Below the pieces are notes generated by a model. The model was not told where the DNA came from and searched no databases. It saw only the letters and a list, made by a program, of their open reading frames with translations. Positions 28,046 to 36,827 of a stretch of DNA of 64,000 bases are shown piece after piece; the first letter of the stretch is position 1; each line of letters starts with the position of its first letter. The stretch covers positions 4,526,001-4,590,000 of the forward strand of contig NZ_CP045309.1 in NCBI RefSeq assembly GCF_009671205.1, written 5' to 3'. This DNA comes from Micromonospora terminaliae. Its GTDB lineage: Bacteria; Actinomycetota; Actinomycetes; Mycobacteriales; Micromonosporaceae. The position numbers and the translations under genes were made by a program.

Positions 28046-28200
28046 CGGGTCACCGCCCGGCTCAGCAGCCCGGTGAACTTCACGGTGAAGACCCGGGCGC
28101 AGGCGTGGCACTCCCAGGCGCCGTGCCCGGCCTCGTGCGGCCGGAGGTCCTCCTCACCGCAGTAGGGGCAGTAGAGAGGCGCAGATCGGGCATCGCTCAT
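28042..28200 (-). CDS. Small zinc-ribbon protein in the sulfite operon
   Basis: A 52-residue protein with two CxxC knuckles, LYCPYCGEE and WECHACARVF, forming a rubredoxin-like zinc ribbon or a small iron site. The C-terminus is FTVKFTGLLSRAVTR. Start and stop overlap both neighbours (ATGA with the reductase, GTGA with cysH), so it is clearly part of the operon. Homologous small ORFs lie between sulfite reductase and cysH in other actinobacteria. Function unknown; an electron-transfer or metal-delivery role is a guess. Confidence 0.85.
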   Translation of the reverse strand: MSDARSAPLYCPYCGEEDLRPHEAGHGAWECHACARVFTVKFTGLLSRAVTR

Positions 28201-29909
28201 CGCAATTCCTCCTCGTCGACCCTGATCACCCAGTTGGCGAAGCTCTCGCCCTCGCTCCGGCCGGCCAGGTAGCGGCGGGCCAGCCGTTCCACGTACTCCG
28301 GAAGTTCGTCGGCGGTGGTCTTCAGGCCGCGCAGCTTGCGGCCGAAGCCGGCGGTCTGCCCCGCGGCCATGCCCAGGCCGCCGCCGAGATGCACCTGGAA
28401 ACCCTCCACCTGCCGGCCGTCCGGGCCCACGACGAGCTGGCCCTTCAGGCCGATGTCGGCCACCTGCGTGCGGGCGCAGGCGTTCGGGCAGCCGTTGAGG
28501 TGGATGGAGATGTCGGCGTCGAAGTCGCGCAGCCGCTCCTCCAGCCGGGCCACCAGTTCCTCGCCGCGCCGCTTCGTCTCGACGATGGCCAGCTTGCAGA
28601 ACTCGATGCCGGTGCAGGCCATGGTGCCGCGCCGCCAGGCCGACGGCCGGGCCTCCAGGCCGATCCCGCGCAGCTCCGCCACCAGCGAGTCGGTGCGCTC
28701 CGGCGCCACGTCCAGCACCAGCAGCTTCTGGTACGGGGTGAGCCGCACCCGGCCGCTGCCGTGCGCCTCGGCCACGTCGGCGAGGCGGGCGAGCTGGGTG
28801 CCGGAGACGCGGCCCACCACCGGCGCGGCGCCGACGTAGTTGGCGCCGTCGCGCTGCCGGTGCACACCGATGTGGTCGACCGGCTTCGCGGGCAGCGTCG
28901 CGGCCGGGCCGTCGAGCAGCGCCCGGCCCAGGTATTCCTTTTCCAGCACCTCGCGGAACTTCGCCACGCCCCAGTCGGCTACCAGGAACTTCAGCCGCGC
29001 GCGGTTGCGCAGACGGCGGTAGCCGTAGTCGCGGAAGATGCCGACGACCCCGGCCCAGACGTCCGGCACCTCGGCCAGCGGCACCCAGACGCCGAGGCGC
29101 TTGGCCAGCATGGGGTTGGTGGACAGGCCGCCGCCCACCCAGACGTCGAAGCCGGGACCGTGGTCGGGGTGCTCGACACCGAGGAAGGCGATGTCGTTCG
29201 CCTCGTACGGGGTGTCGACCAGCCAGGAGATCGAGGTCTTGAACTTGCGGGGCAGGTTCGAGTACGCCTTGTCGCCGACGTACCGGCGGACGATCTCGTC
29301 GACCGCCGGGGTCGGGTCGAGCACCTCGTCCCGCGCCACCCCGGCGACCGGGCTGCCCAGCACGACCCGGGGGCAGTCGCCGCACGCCTCGGTGGTCTGC
29401 AGGCCGACCGCCTCGAGCCGGCGCCAGATCTCCGGCATGTCCTCGACCCGGATCCAGTGGTACTGGATGTTCTGCCGGTCGGTGATGTCGGCGGTGTCCC
29501 GGGCGAACTCCCGCGAGATGTCGGCGACGACCCGGAGCTGGGCCAGGCTCAGCTCACCGCCGTCCACCCGCACCCGGAGCATGAAGAACTCGTCCTCGAG
29601 CTCGTGCGGCTCCAGCACGGCCGTGCGCCCGCCGTCGATGCCGGCCCGGCGCTGCGTGTAGAGGCCCCACCAGCGGAACCGGCCACGCAGATCCTGCGGG
29701 TCGATCGAGGCGAAGCCCCGGTGCGCGTAGATGTTCTCGATCCGGGCCCGCACGTTCAGCGGGTCGTCGTCCTTCTTGATCCGCTCGTTGGGGTTGAGCG
29801 GCTCGCGGTGCCCGAGCGCCCACTGCCCCTCACCACGGGGCCGGCGGGGAGCCCGGGCGGCCGGCGCCGGGGCGTCGGGCCGGGTCGTGGTGGTGCTGCT
29901 GACCGCCAT
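28197..29909 (-). CDS. Ferredoxin-dependent sulfite (nitrite/sulfite) reductase
   Basis: A 570-residue siroheme/[4Fe-4S] reductase producing sulfide from sulfite. The cluster cysteines are C432 and C438 (CTGIEFCK) and C474 and C478 (NGCPNACAR). Duplicated ferrite-like domains are visible (first near GELSLAQLRVVADISREFA; second near VRLTPYQKLLVLDV), with TEACGDCPRVV between them. It matches SirA/NirA of actinobacteria; the cysH-chelatase context supports sulfite as substrate. GGAGG lies about 8 nt before ATG 29909. It is the first structural gene after a leader peptide. Confidence 0.94.
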   Translation of the reverse strand: MAVSSTTTTRPDAPAPAARAPRRPRGEGQWALGHREPLNPNERIKKDDDPLNVRARIENIYAHRGFASIDPQDLRGRFRWWGLYTQRRAGIDGGRTAVLEPHELEDEFFMLRVRVDGGELSLAQLRVVADISREFARDTADITDRQNIQYHWIRVEDMPEIWRRLEAVGLQTTEACGDCPRVVLGSPVAGVARDEVLDPTPAVDEIVRRYVGDKAYSNLPRKFKTSISWLVDTPYEANDIAFLGVEHPDHGPGFDVWVGGGLSTNPMLAKRLGVWVPLAEVPDVWAGVVGIFRDYGYRRLRNRARLKFLVADWGVAKFREVLEKEYLGRALLDGPAATLPAKPVDHIGVHRQRDGANYVGAAPVVGRVSGTQLARLADVAEAHGSGRVRLTPYQKLLVLDVAPERTDSLVAELRGIGLEARPSAWRRGTMACTGIEFCKLAIVETKRRGEELVARLEERLRDFDADISIHLNGCPNACARTQVADIGLKGQLVVGPDGRQVEGFQVHLGGGLGMAAGQTAGFGRKLRGLKTTADELPEYVERLARRYLAGRSEGESFANWVIRVDEEELR

Positions 29910-29959
29910 CGCGGCGTCCTCCGTTGTCTGCTGTGCCTGGAAGCGCGGACGCGGCGGCC

Positions 29960-30015
29960 GGCCCTGGTGAGGGCCGAGGACGGCGGTGTCGGTGACGGCC
30001 GGCGCGGAACGCGCC
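29960..30015 (-). promoter_or_regulatory. Candidate attenuator hairpins between leader peptide and sulfite reductase
   Basis: Two perfect short dyads follow the leader stop on the minus strand: GGCGCG-gaa-CGCGCC (30001-30015) and GGCCCT-ggtg-AGGGCC (29960-29975). Either could form alternative structures sensitive to ribosome stalling in the leader. No formal folding was done. Confidence 0.4.
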
Positions 30016-30038
30016 CGAGACGGATGGGTCGGGCGTCG

Positions 30039-30125
30039 TCAGTCGGCCGGACAGATCGCGCTGCGGACGCGGCCGTAATCGACGTGGCGACGGGCCACGA
30101 AGCGGCGGATGACAGCGGCGGTCAT
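30039..30125 (-). CDS. Cysteine-containing leader peptide of the sulfur operon
   Basis: A 28-residue ORF ending RRHVDYGRVRSAICPAD. It matches the pattern (R-R-x-V-D-x-x-R-V-x-x-x-x-C) of putative leader peptides that I recall upstream of sulfur/cysteine genes in actinobacteria. The single Cys is four residues from the end. It ends 129 nt before the sulfite reductase start. GAGG lies 3 nt upstream of ATG 30125; in-frame ATG 30134 is the alternative start. Regulation would be by ribosome stalling at the Cys codon when cysteinyl-tRNA is low. Confidence 0.68.
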   Translation of the reverse strand: MTAAVIRRFVARRHVDYGRVRSAICPAD

Positions 30126-30161
30126 AGGCCTCATGCTCCCACAGCCGGTGAGGACCGGCCA

Positions 30162-30419
30162 ATGACTGCGTGTGTGATCCCACATCACGGGCAGCCGCCG
30201 CACTGTGCCGGCTGGTACGCTCCCCCGCCCCTCATCATCCTCGTCGCCGTGCTGATCGGCCTCCTCGTGGTCGCTGCCGGCGTGCTGGTTCACCGCCTGG
30301 CCGGCACGACCGACGACGACCCGGGACCTGAGGAGCAGCGGAGTGCTGGCGGTCACCGTCACGGCGTAGTCGCGGGCCCGTCCGGGCACGGGCCACCTCG
30401 CGACCGCCTGTCGAGCTGA
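30162..30419 (+). CDS. Putative small single-pass membrane protein
   Basis: Codes for 85 residues: a His/Cys-containing start (MTACVIPHHGQPPHC), one transmembrane segment (PLIILVAVLIGLLVVAAGVLV) and a hydrophilic Gly/His-rich tail. GAGGA lies 8 nt before the ATG, and codon use is GC3-rich. It is divergent from the sulfur leader. I recognise no family; a chance ORF is possible. Confidence 0.45.
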   Translation: MTACVIPHHGQPPHCAGWYAPPPLIILVAVLIGLLVVAAGVLVHRLAGTTDDDPGPEEQRSAGGHRHGVVAGPSGHGPPRDRLSS

Positions 30420-30613
30420 CGTCGCAAACGACTCAGCGGTGGCACCACACCCCGCGGGACATCACCACCGACTCAGCTCGATAGGCGCCCGACAGCAACC
30501 TGCGAGGCGGCAGAACGCCGGCACGGCGAAGACTGTCCGGGATCCGGCGGCGCGGCGACAGCGGCCGGGTGGAGGCAAATCGGCGGACCGGCCCGGGCGG
30601 GTGCCGCCGCCGT

Positions 30614-32116
30614 GTGACGCTGCGGGATGTGACCGCGCCCGCCGAGTCCGCACGGTCCCGCGACCGTCGGGACTGGCTCATTTGGGCGGTCCCCGGCCTG
30701 GTCACCCTCGTGGTCACGCTCGCCGGGATCGGGCACGCGCAGCCGTGGCGGGACGAGCTGGCGACGTGGAGCGCCGCCACCCGATCGGTGCCCGACCTGG
30801 GCCGGCTGGCCGGCACCATCGACGCCGCGACCGGCCCGTACTACCTGCTCATGCACGGCTGGACCGCACTGTTCGGCACCTCCCCGACGGCGCTGCGGCT
30901 GCCGTCCGCGCTGGCCATGGCGGGTGCCGCCGCCCTCACGGCCCGGCTCGGCGCGCGCCTGGTCGGTCCCCGGGCCGGGCTGCTCGCCGGGCTGCTCCTC
31001 GCCGTGCTGCCGAGCACCTCCCGGTACGGCCAGGAGGCGCGACCCTACGCGCTGGCGGCCCTGCTCGCCGTGCTGGCCACGCTGCTGCTCGTCGGGGCGC
31101 TGGGCCGGCCGACGTGGCGGCGCTGGGCCGGGTACGCGCTCGCCGTCGCCGCCCTGGGACTGCTCCACCTCATCGCCCTCACCCTGCTCGCGGCGCACGC
31201 CCTCGCGGTGCTGCTGGTCGTTGCGCGCGGCCCCGGCCCGGCCGGCATCGACTCCCATGCGGCAGGTGCCGGCCGACGTGGCCTGCTCTGGCGGTGGCTG
31301 GTGGCGGTGCTGCCGGCGGTCGTGCTGGTCGCGCCGCTGGTGCTCCAGGCCCGGGGCCAGCGCGGGCGCCAGCTCGACTGGGTACGTCTGGTCCGCATCG
31401 ACGACCTGGCCGCGCTGCCCGGCGGACTGGCACAGAGCGGGGTGGCCGGTGGCCTGCTCGTCGGCCTCGCCGCGCTGGGGGCGGCCCGGCTCGGCCGGCG
31501 GGCGCTGCTCCCGGGCGCGGCCGTCCTGCTGCCGGTGCTGCTGCTCTTCGCCGCCGGCACGGCGGTGCCGCTCTGGGTGACCCGGTACCTCTTCTTCACG
31601 GTGCCGTTCGCCTGCCTGCTGGCCGGTGCGGCGCTGGCCGGCGTACGGCTGGCGCCGGCGCTGGCCGTGGTCACCCTGGCCGGCCTGCTCGGGCTGCCCG
31701 ACCAGGCGGCGCTCCGGCGCACCCACGAGTGGCCGCGGACCGCTCCCGTGGACTACGCGGGCGTGGCGCGGATCGTCGCCGAGCACGAGCAGCCGGGCGA
31801 CGCGATCGTCTACTCGCCCCGGCAGAGCTGGCTCTTCCCGGACCTCGGGCTGGCGTACCATCTGGGGTCGCGCCGGCCGCGCGACGTGCTGGTGGTGCAC
31901 GACCAGCGGCAGCGCGCGGACCTCTGGGCCGCCGAGTGCGACCGGCCGGCGGAGTGCCTGGCCGGTGTGGACCGGGTGTGGCTGGTGGTGACCGGCCGGC
32001 GCGCCGACCCGCTGGCGGCGGTGCCCGGCGCCAAGGGCGACGCCCTGCGTGACGGCTTCACGGTCCGCCAGGTGTGGCCCCGCCCCGGCCTCACGGTCGC
32101 CCTCCTCAGCCGATGA
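30614..32116 (+). CDS. Polytopic glycosyltransferase (GT39/PMT-like)
   Basis: About 500 residues with roughly ten transmembrane helices and the loop motif QPWRDELATW after helix 1, equivalent to the catalytic acidic pair of GT-C enzymes that use polyprenyl-phosphate sugars. A soluble extracytoplasmic part follows the last helices (VDYAGVARIVAEHEQPGDAIVYSP). It probably transfers mannose or arabinose-type sugars to lipid or protein acceptors outside the membrane; acceptor unknown. The start is ambiguous: GTG 30614 or 30629 in frame, and GTG 30569 further upstream. Confidence 0.82.
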   Translation: MTLRDVTAPAESARSRDRRDWLIWAVPGLVTLVVTLAGIGHAQPWRDELATWSAATRSVPDLGRLAGTIDAATGPYYLLMHGWTALFGTSPTALRLPSALAMAGAAALTARLGARLVGPRAGLLAGLLLAVLPSTSRYGQEARPYALAALLAVLATLLLVGALGRPTWRRWAGYALAVAALGLLHLIALTLLAAHALAVLLVVARGPGPAGIDSHAAGAGRRGLLWRWLVAVLPAVVLVAPLVLQARGQRGRQLDWVRLVRIDDLAALPGGLAQSGVAGGLLVGLAALGAARLGRRALLPGAAVLLPVLLLFAAGTAVPLWVTRYLFFTVPFACLLAGAALAGVRLAPALAVVTLAGLLGLPDQAALRRTHEWPRTAPVDYAGVARIVAEHEQPGDAIVYSPRQSWLFPDLGLAYHLGSRRPRDVLVVHDQRQRADLWAAECDRPAECLAGVDRVWLVVTGRRADPLAAVPGAKGDALRDGFTVRQVWPRPGLTVALLSR

Positions 32117-32152
32117 CCGGTCCGAAGCCGGTGACCGCGGCGGAGGACGGGA

Positions 32153-33700
32153 TCAGCCGGCGAGGCGGTCGGCGGTGCCGCGGGCCAGCGGGACCACCAG
32201 CACGGCCTCGGTGCCGCCCTCGGCGCCGTTGCGCAGCTCGATGGTGCCGCGCAGCTCGCCGGTGACCAGGGCCCGGACGATCTGCAGGCCGAGGTTGCCG
32301 CCCTTCTCGGCGTCGAACTGGGCGGGCAGCCCCCGGCCGTTGTCGGCGACCGAGACGTGCAGCTGCTTGCGGAACCGGTGCGCGGTGACCACCACGGCCG
32401 GCTCCGGTGCGCCCTCCGGTGCGGGCGCGCCCTCCTCACCGGCCGGCGGGAAGCCGTGCTCGACGGCGTTGAGCAGCAGCTCGTTGAGGACCATCACCAG
32501 CGAGGTGGCGATCTCGGCCGGCAGCACGCCGAAGCTCCCCTGGCGGCGCATGCCGACGGTCACCTCGGTGGCCGCCACCTCGGTGGCCGCGCTGGCCACC
32601 CGGTCGACGATGCCGTCGAACTCGACCGCCTCGTCGCTGGACATGGAGAGCGTCTCGTGGACCAGGGCGATGGAGGCGACCCGGCGTACCGACTCCTCCA
32701 GGGCGACCCGGGCCTCGGGCATGGCCACCCGGCGGGCCTGGAGGCGGAGCAGCGCGGCCACGGTCTGGAGGTTGTTCTTCACCCGGTGGTGGATCTCCCG
32801 GATGGTGGCGTCCTTGGTGATCAGGGCGCGGTCGCGACGGCGTACCTCGGTGATGTCGCGGACCAGCACCAGCGCGCCGATCGGCACGCCCGCGGGCATG
32901 AGCGGCAGCGCCCGGGTGAGCATGGTGGCGCCCCGGGCGTCGATCTCCCGCCGGGGCGGGGCGTCGCCGCGCAGCGCGGCGAGCACGGCGTTCGCCGCGT
33001 CGGTGCCTTCGAGCGGGTCGCCGGCGAGCCGGCTGTGCAGCTTGGCCAGGTCCTCCCCCACGAGGTGGGAGGCGTAGCCCAGGCGGCGGTACGCGGACTG
33101 CGCGTTGGGGCTGGCGTAGGTCACCTTGCCGTTGGCGTCGAGCCGGACCAGGCCGTCCCCGACGCGGGGCGCCGAGGTGGTCTCGCCCGGGTGCCGGGGC
33201 GGCGGGAAGGTGCCGTCGGCGATCATCTGCGCGAGGTCGTCGGCGGTGGTCAGGTAGTTCAGTTCGAGCTGGCTGGGCGTGCGCGCGGTGGAGAGGTTGG
33301 TGTCCCGGCCGACCACGGCAACGACCTCGCCGGACTCCCCGTCGGCGGTGCGCAGCCGCACCGGGATGGCCTCGTGCCGGGCGGGCACGTCGCCGTACCA
33401 GACCGGGTCGCCCTCGCGCCAGATGCGGCCCTGCCGGTGGGCGACCTCCAGGTGCGCCACCTCGGGCCCGCCGACGATCCGGCCGACCTGGTCGTCCAGG
33501 TACGCGGTCGGCGCGGTCGTCGGGCGGACCTGGGCCACGCAGAGGAACGTGCCGTCGCCGTCGACCGGCACCCAGAGCAGCAGGTCGGCGAAGGACAGGT
33601 CGGAGAGGAGCTGCCAGTCGCCGGCGATCCGGTGCAGGTGGTCGATGTCGGCCGGCCGGAGCGCGGTGTGCTCCTCGGCGAGGTCACGGAGGGTGGACAC
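32153..33700 (-). CDS. Cytosolic sensor histidine kinase, PdtaS-like
   Basis: A 515-residue kinase without transmembrane segments. The order is an N-terminal GAF-like domain (about 1-150), a PAS domain (about 175-290, LVRLDANGKVTYASPNAQSAYRRLGY), HisKA_2 with EIHHRVKNNLQTVAALLRLQ (H304/H305), and HATPase with VLNELLLNAVEHGF and VSVADNGRGLP. This matches mycobacterial PdtaS, which signals to the ANTAR-type regulator PdtaR. No response regulator gene is adjacent. GTG 33700 lacks a convincing ribosome site. Confidence 0.93.
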   Translation of the reverse strand: MSTLRDLAEEHTALRPADIDHLHRIAGDWQLLSDLSFADLLLWVPVDGDGTFLCVAQVRPTTAPTAYLDDQVGRIVGGPEVAHLEVAHRQGRIWREGDPVWYGDVPARHEAIPVRLRTADGESGEVVAVVGRDTNLSTARTPSQLELNYLTTADDLAQMIADGTFPPPRHPGETTSAPRVGDGLVRLDANGKVTYASPNAQSAYRRLGYASHLVGEDLAKLHSRLAGDPLEGTDAANAVLAALRGDAPPRREIDARGATMLTRALPLMPAGVPIGALVLVRDITEVRRRDRALITKDATIREIHHRVKNNLQTVAALLRLQARRVAMPEARVALEESVRRVASIALVHETLSMSSDEAVEFDGIVDRVASAATEVAATEVTVGMRRQGSFGVLPAEIATSLVMVLNELLLNAVEHGFPPAGEEGAPAPEGAPEPAVVVTAHRFRKQLHVSVADNGRGLPAQFDAEKGGNLGLQIVRALVTGELRGTIELRNGAEGGTEAVLVVPLARGTADRLAG

Positions 33701-33725
33701 GCTGACCAGCGTGCCACGCCGGGCC

Positions 33726-34778
33726 TCACATCGTCGCCGTGACCTTCTTCAACCCGCGCGGGGCGTCCGGGTCCTCGCCCCGGGTCAGGGCCAGGGCCAG
33801 GGCGAGCCGCTGCAACGGCAGGATGTCGAGCAGCGGCGCATACCGCTCGTCGACCTCGGGCACGGCCATCCGGGCGGTCGCCTCGACGTCGGCGGACCCG
33901 ACCACCACCACGTCGGCGCGGCGCTCGCCGAGCCGGGGCAGCACCTCCCGCATCGACTGCCCGCCGGGCCCGGAGCCCACCACGGCGAGCACCGGCACGT
34001 CCGGGTCGGTCATGGCGAGCGGGCCGTGCAGCAGGTCGGCGCCGGAGAAGGCGAGCGCCGGCAGGTAGGAGGTCTCCATGAGCTTCAGCGCCGCCTCGCG
34101 CGCCGTCGGGTAGGCGTAGCCCCGGCCGGTGGTGACCAGCTGGGCGGCGAACCGGTAGCGCGGGGCGAGCTGGGCCGGGGTGGCGTCGGACAGGGTGCGC
34201 TCGGCCAGCTCGGGCAGGCGGGCCAGGCAGGCCTGCTCCTCGGCGGGGAGGACGCCGTCGCCGGCGCGTACCCCCTCGATGAGCATGAGCAGCGCGAGCA
34301 GTTCGGCGGTGTAGGTCTTGGTGGCGGCGACGGCCCGCTCGTGCCCGGCGGCGATGTCGATGCTCAGCTCGGCGGTTTCCACCAGCCGCGACTCGGGGTT
34401 GTTGGTCACGGCCAGGGTGAGCGCGCCGGATTCCCGGGCCACCCGCAGCACCTCGGCCAGGTCGGGCGAGCCGCCGCTCTGGCTGACCCCCACCACCAGG
34501 GCGTCGGAGAGGTCCGGCCGGGCGCCGAAGACGGTGACGGCGCTCGGCGAGGCGAGCCCGGCGGGCAGGTTGAGCCGGATCTCCGTGAGGTAGGCCGCGT
34601 AGAGCGCCGCGTGGTCGGAGGTGCCGCGGGCCGTGAAGACCACGTGGCGGGGCCGGCGCTCGGCGATCACCGCCGCTACCCGGGCGATCGCCCCGGCGTG
34701 CTCGGCGGAGAGCAGGCGGTCGTAGCCGGCCGGCTGCTCGTCGATGTCGGCGGCCATCCCGGCCCCTGGACGCGTCAC
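33726..34778 (-). CDS. SIS-domain sugar isomerase/deaminase-like protein
   Basis: A 350-residue protein with two SIS domains, equivalent to the C-terminal isomerase half of GlmS without the glutaminase. The first domain has VVFTARGTSDHAALYAAYL and VGVSQSGGSPDLAEVLRVA; the second has TTGRGYAYPTAREAALKLMETSYLPA and the C-terminal LPLQRLALALALTRGEDPDAPRGLKKVT. It may act as an amino-sugar-phosphate deaminase (AgaS/NagB-II type). GTG 34778 has a strong AGGAGGGGG site upstream. Confidence 0.88.
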   Translation of the reverse strand: MTRPGAGMAADIDEQPAGYDRLLSAEHAGAIARVAAVIAERRPRHVVFTARGTSDHAALYAAYLTEIRLNLPAGLASPSAVTVFGARPDLSDALVVGVSQSGGSPDLAEVLRVARESGALTLAVTNNPESRLVETAELSIDIAAGHERAVAATKTYTAELLALLMLIEGVRAGDGVLPAEEQACLARLPELAERTLSDATPAQLAPRYRFAAQLVTTGRGYAYPTAREAALKLMETSYLPALAFSGADLLHGPLAMTDPDVPVLAVVGSGPGGQSMREVLPRLGERRADVVVVGSADVEATARMAVPEVDERYAPLLDILPLQRLALALALTRGEDPDAPRGLKKVTATM

Positions 34779-34941
34779 GGAAGACCCCCTCCTGCGCGAT
34801 TGCCGCGCGTTCGGTGCTCAGTCTTGCACCTTTCGGCGGCAGCAAGCAACGGAACGAACAGGAGTGCGCAGTGGATCACCATGGGCTCGCATGATCCCCT
34901 AGGCTTGCCCGGCTGGCGGACCGACCACCCGAGAGGACGAC

Positions 34942-36759
34942 GTGCCCGAGGACGACCCCGCTCTCTCGGCGGAGGAGGAGCTCGCGCTGGCCCGGCTGGC
35001 GCTGGCCGAGGGGGACCTCCGGCACGCCGCCGGCCACGTGGCCGCCGCCCTCGTCCAGGCCCCCACGCTGCCCGAGGTGCACGAGACGCTCGCCCGGATC
35101 GCCGCGGCCAGCGGCGGCGATCTCGACCTCTTCCCGCTCGGCCACCACGCCTTCGTGGGCGCCGTGGTGGCCCGCGCCCACCTGCTCGCCGCCGCCGGCC
35201 GGCCCGCCGAGGGGCTCGACCTGCTGGCCGCGGCCACCGGTTACGCCCCCGGCGCCCAGTGGGCCGCCGTGCCGTGGGTGACCGCACCCGACCTGCCCGA
35301 ACGGCTCGACCCCGAGCGCACCGCCCGCATCCTCATGCAGGTCTGCGCGGCCGCGCCCGACCCGGTCCCGCGCCGGTTGCGCGAACCGCTGCGCCCGTAC
35401 CTCGCCCTGGCCCGCAACGCGGTCACCGTGCACCCGGCCCACCCGCTGCTGCTGGGCGCGGCGTCCGCGCTGGCCCGGCGCCTCGGCGAGGTCGCCCTCG
35501 CCGTCACCTGGGCCTCCCGCGGGGTACGCGCACAGCGCACCAAACTCGGCGAGGTGTGGCTCGGGTACGCGTACCGGAGCGCCGGCCGGACCCGGGACGC
35601 GCTCGCCGCGCTGGAACGGGCGGTCGCCCTCGACCCCGACGACCTGGCGGTCTACGCCGACATCGCCGGTACCCTCGCTGACAACGGCCGGCTCGACGAG
35701 GCGCTGGGCTGGATCGACCGCGCCCTGGCCAAGGACCCGACCTTCGACTGCGCCGTGCACACCGCCCACCGGCTGCGCTTCCAGCGCGACGGGGACGTGG
35801 CGCACCTCGTGGCCCTCGCCGACTTCGTCCGGGACCACCCCGACGACACCCACGAGCACGGCGACCTGGCCGAGTGCTGCCGCGGCCGCCCCTGGCTCGG
35901 CCAGGTGACCCCGGCCGGCGGGCCGGTGCTGGACGCGCTGCGGCAGGCGCTCGCCGCCGACGCCCCCGTCGCCGTACGCCTCGACGGGCTCGAACCGCCG
36001 AGCGCCATGCGCACGGTGGCGGCCGCCGCGCCGGGGCTGGCCGTCGAGGTGACCGCGGTGGCCGACCCGGACCCGCGCGAACCCCGCCGGGCCACCACCC
36101 GCCAGCTCTGGCGGTACGACGGCACGGTGGCCGCCCCCACGCTGCCGACCCCCTCGCCCGAGGCGGCGGACCGGATCCGGCAGCTCGCCCAGCCGGCCTG
36201 GCCGCACCCGCCGGCCGCGTACGACGCCGCGGTCGGACTGGCCACCCTGGACCTCGCCGACCTGCTCGGCCTGCTCGTGCACCCGCCGGCCGCGCCGGCC
36301 ACCGCCCTCGGGCGGGTGCTCGCCGGCCAGGACCCGTCGCTCTGGGTGCGCTGCGTGCAGGTCTGGGCCTGCCTCGGCCTGCTGCACCACCGCACCGACG
36401 AGCCGTGGGCGGAGTCGACCCGGCGGCGGGTGCTGCTGGAACTGCTCTGGGGCGTGGAGGACTGGATCACCGAGGCGGCGCTGTTCGCCCTGGTCACCGC
36501 CGCCTGGGTGGACCCGGCCGTACGCCCCGACGTGGCCCGGGTGGTGGCCGAGCGGCTCGCCGACGTGGTGGCCGTGGCCCGCGAGCGCCGGATGCCGATC
36601 GCGGTGTCCCTGGCCCACCTGGCGCTGGCCACCCCGGACCTCGACCCGGCCACCCGCGCCCTGGCCGGCACCCTGGCCGGCGGCCCGGCCCCGGCCACCC
36701 GGCCCGGGCCCCTCCGCCGCCTCTGGCACCGGCTCACCACGCTCCTCCGGCGCGGCTGA
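34942..36759 (+). CDS. TPR-repeat protein
   Basis: A 605-residue protein. An Ala/Leu-rich N-terminal half carries tetratricopeptide repeats, best seen at VWLGYAYRSAGRTRDALAALERAVALDPDD followed by LAVYADIAGTLADNGRLDEALGWIDRALAKDP (about 195-262). The C-terminal half has no recognisable domain but is also helical (WVRCVQVWACLGLL, VLLELLWGVEDWITEAAL). No signal peptide or membrane segment. GAGAGGA precedes GTG 34942. A -10-like TAGGCT lies at 34900-34905. Probably a protein-interaction scaffold; partner unknown. Confidence 0.85.
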   Translation: MPEDDPALSAEEELALARLALAEGDLRHAAGHVAAALVQAPTLPEVHETLARIAAASGGDLDLFPLGHHAFVGAVVARAHLLAAAGRPAEGLDLLAAATGYAPGAQWAAVPWVTAPDLPERLDPERTARILMQVCAAAPDPVPRRLREPLRPYLALARNAVTVHPAHPLLLGAASALARRLGEVALAVTWASRGVRAQRTKLGEVWLGYAYRSAGRTRDALAALERAVALDPDDLAVYADIAGTLADNGRLDEALGWIDRALAKDPTFDCAVHTAHRLRFQRDGDVAHLVALADFVRDHPDDTHEHGDLAECCRGRPWLGQVTPAGGPVLDALRQALAADAPVAVRLDGLEPPSAMRTVAAAAPGLAVEVTAVADPDPREPRRATTRQLWRYDGTVAAPTLPTPSPEAADRIRQLAQPAWPHPPAAYDAAVGLATLDLADLLGLLVHPPAAPATALGRVLAGQDPSLWVRCVQVWACLGLLHHRTDEPWAESTRRRVLLELLWGVEDWITEAALFALVTAAWVDPAVRPDVARVVAERLADVVAVARERRMPIAVSLAHLALATPDLDPATRALAGTLAGGPAPATRPGPLRRLWHRLTTLLRRG

Positions 36760-36775
36760 CCGCCCCGAAGCGCGG

Positions 36776-36816
36776 CGCGGCCACGCCGTACCCGGGGAGG
36801 GCTCGGCGTGGCCGCG
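36776..36816. terminator. Bidirectional terminator between convergent genes
   Basis: A 13-bp perfect stem (36776-36788 with 36804-36816) and a 15-nt loop between the TPR gene and the MFS gene, which end on either side. Confidence 0.75.
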
Positions 36817-36827
36817 GCGCGGACGGG

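Noticed and set aside
28389..30419. A long plus-strand frame ending at 30419
   Set aside because: Most of it is antisense to sulfite reductase; only the last 86 codons from ATG 30162 have independent support and are annotated.
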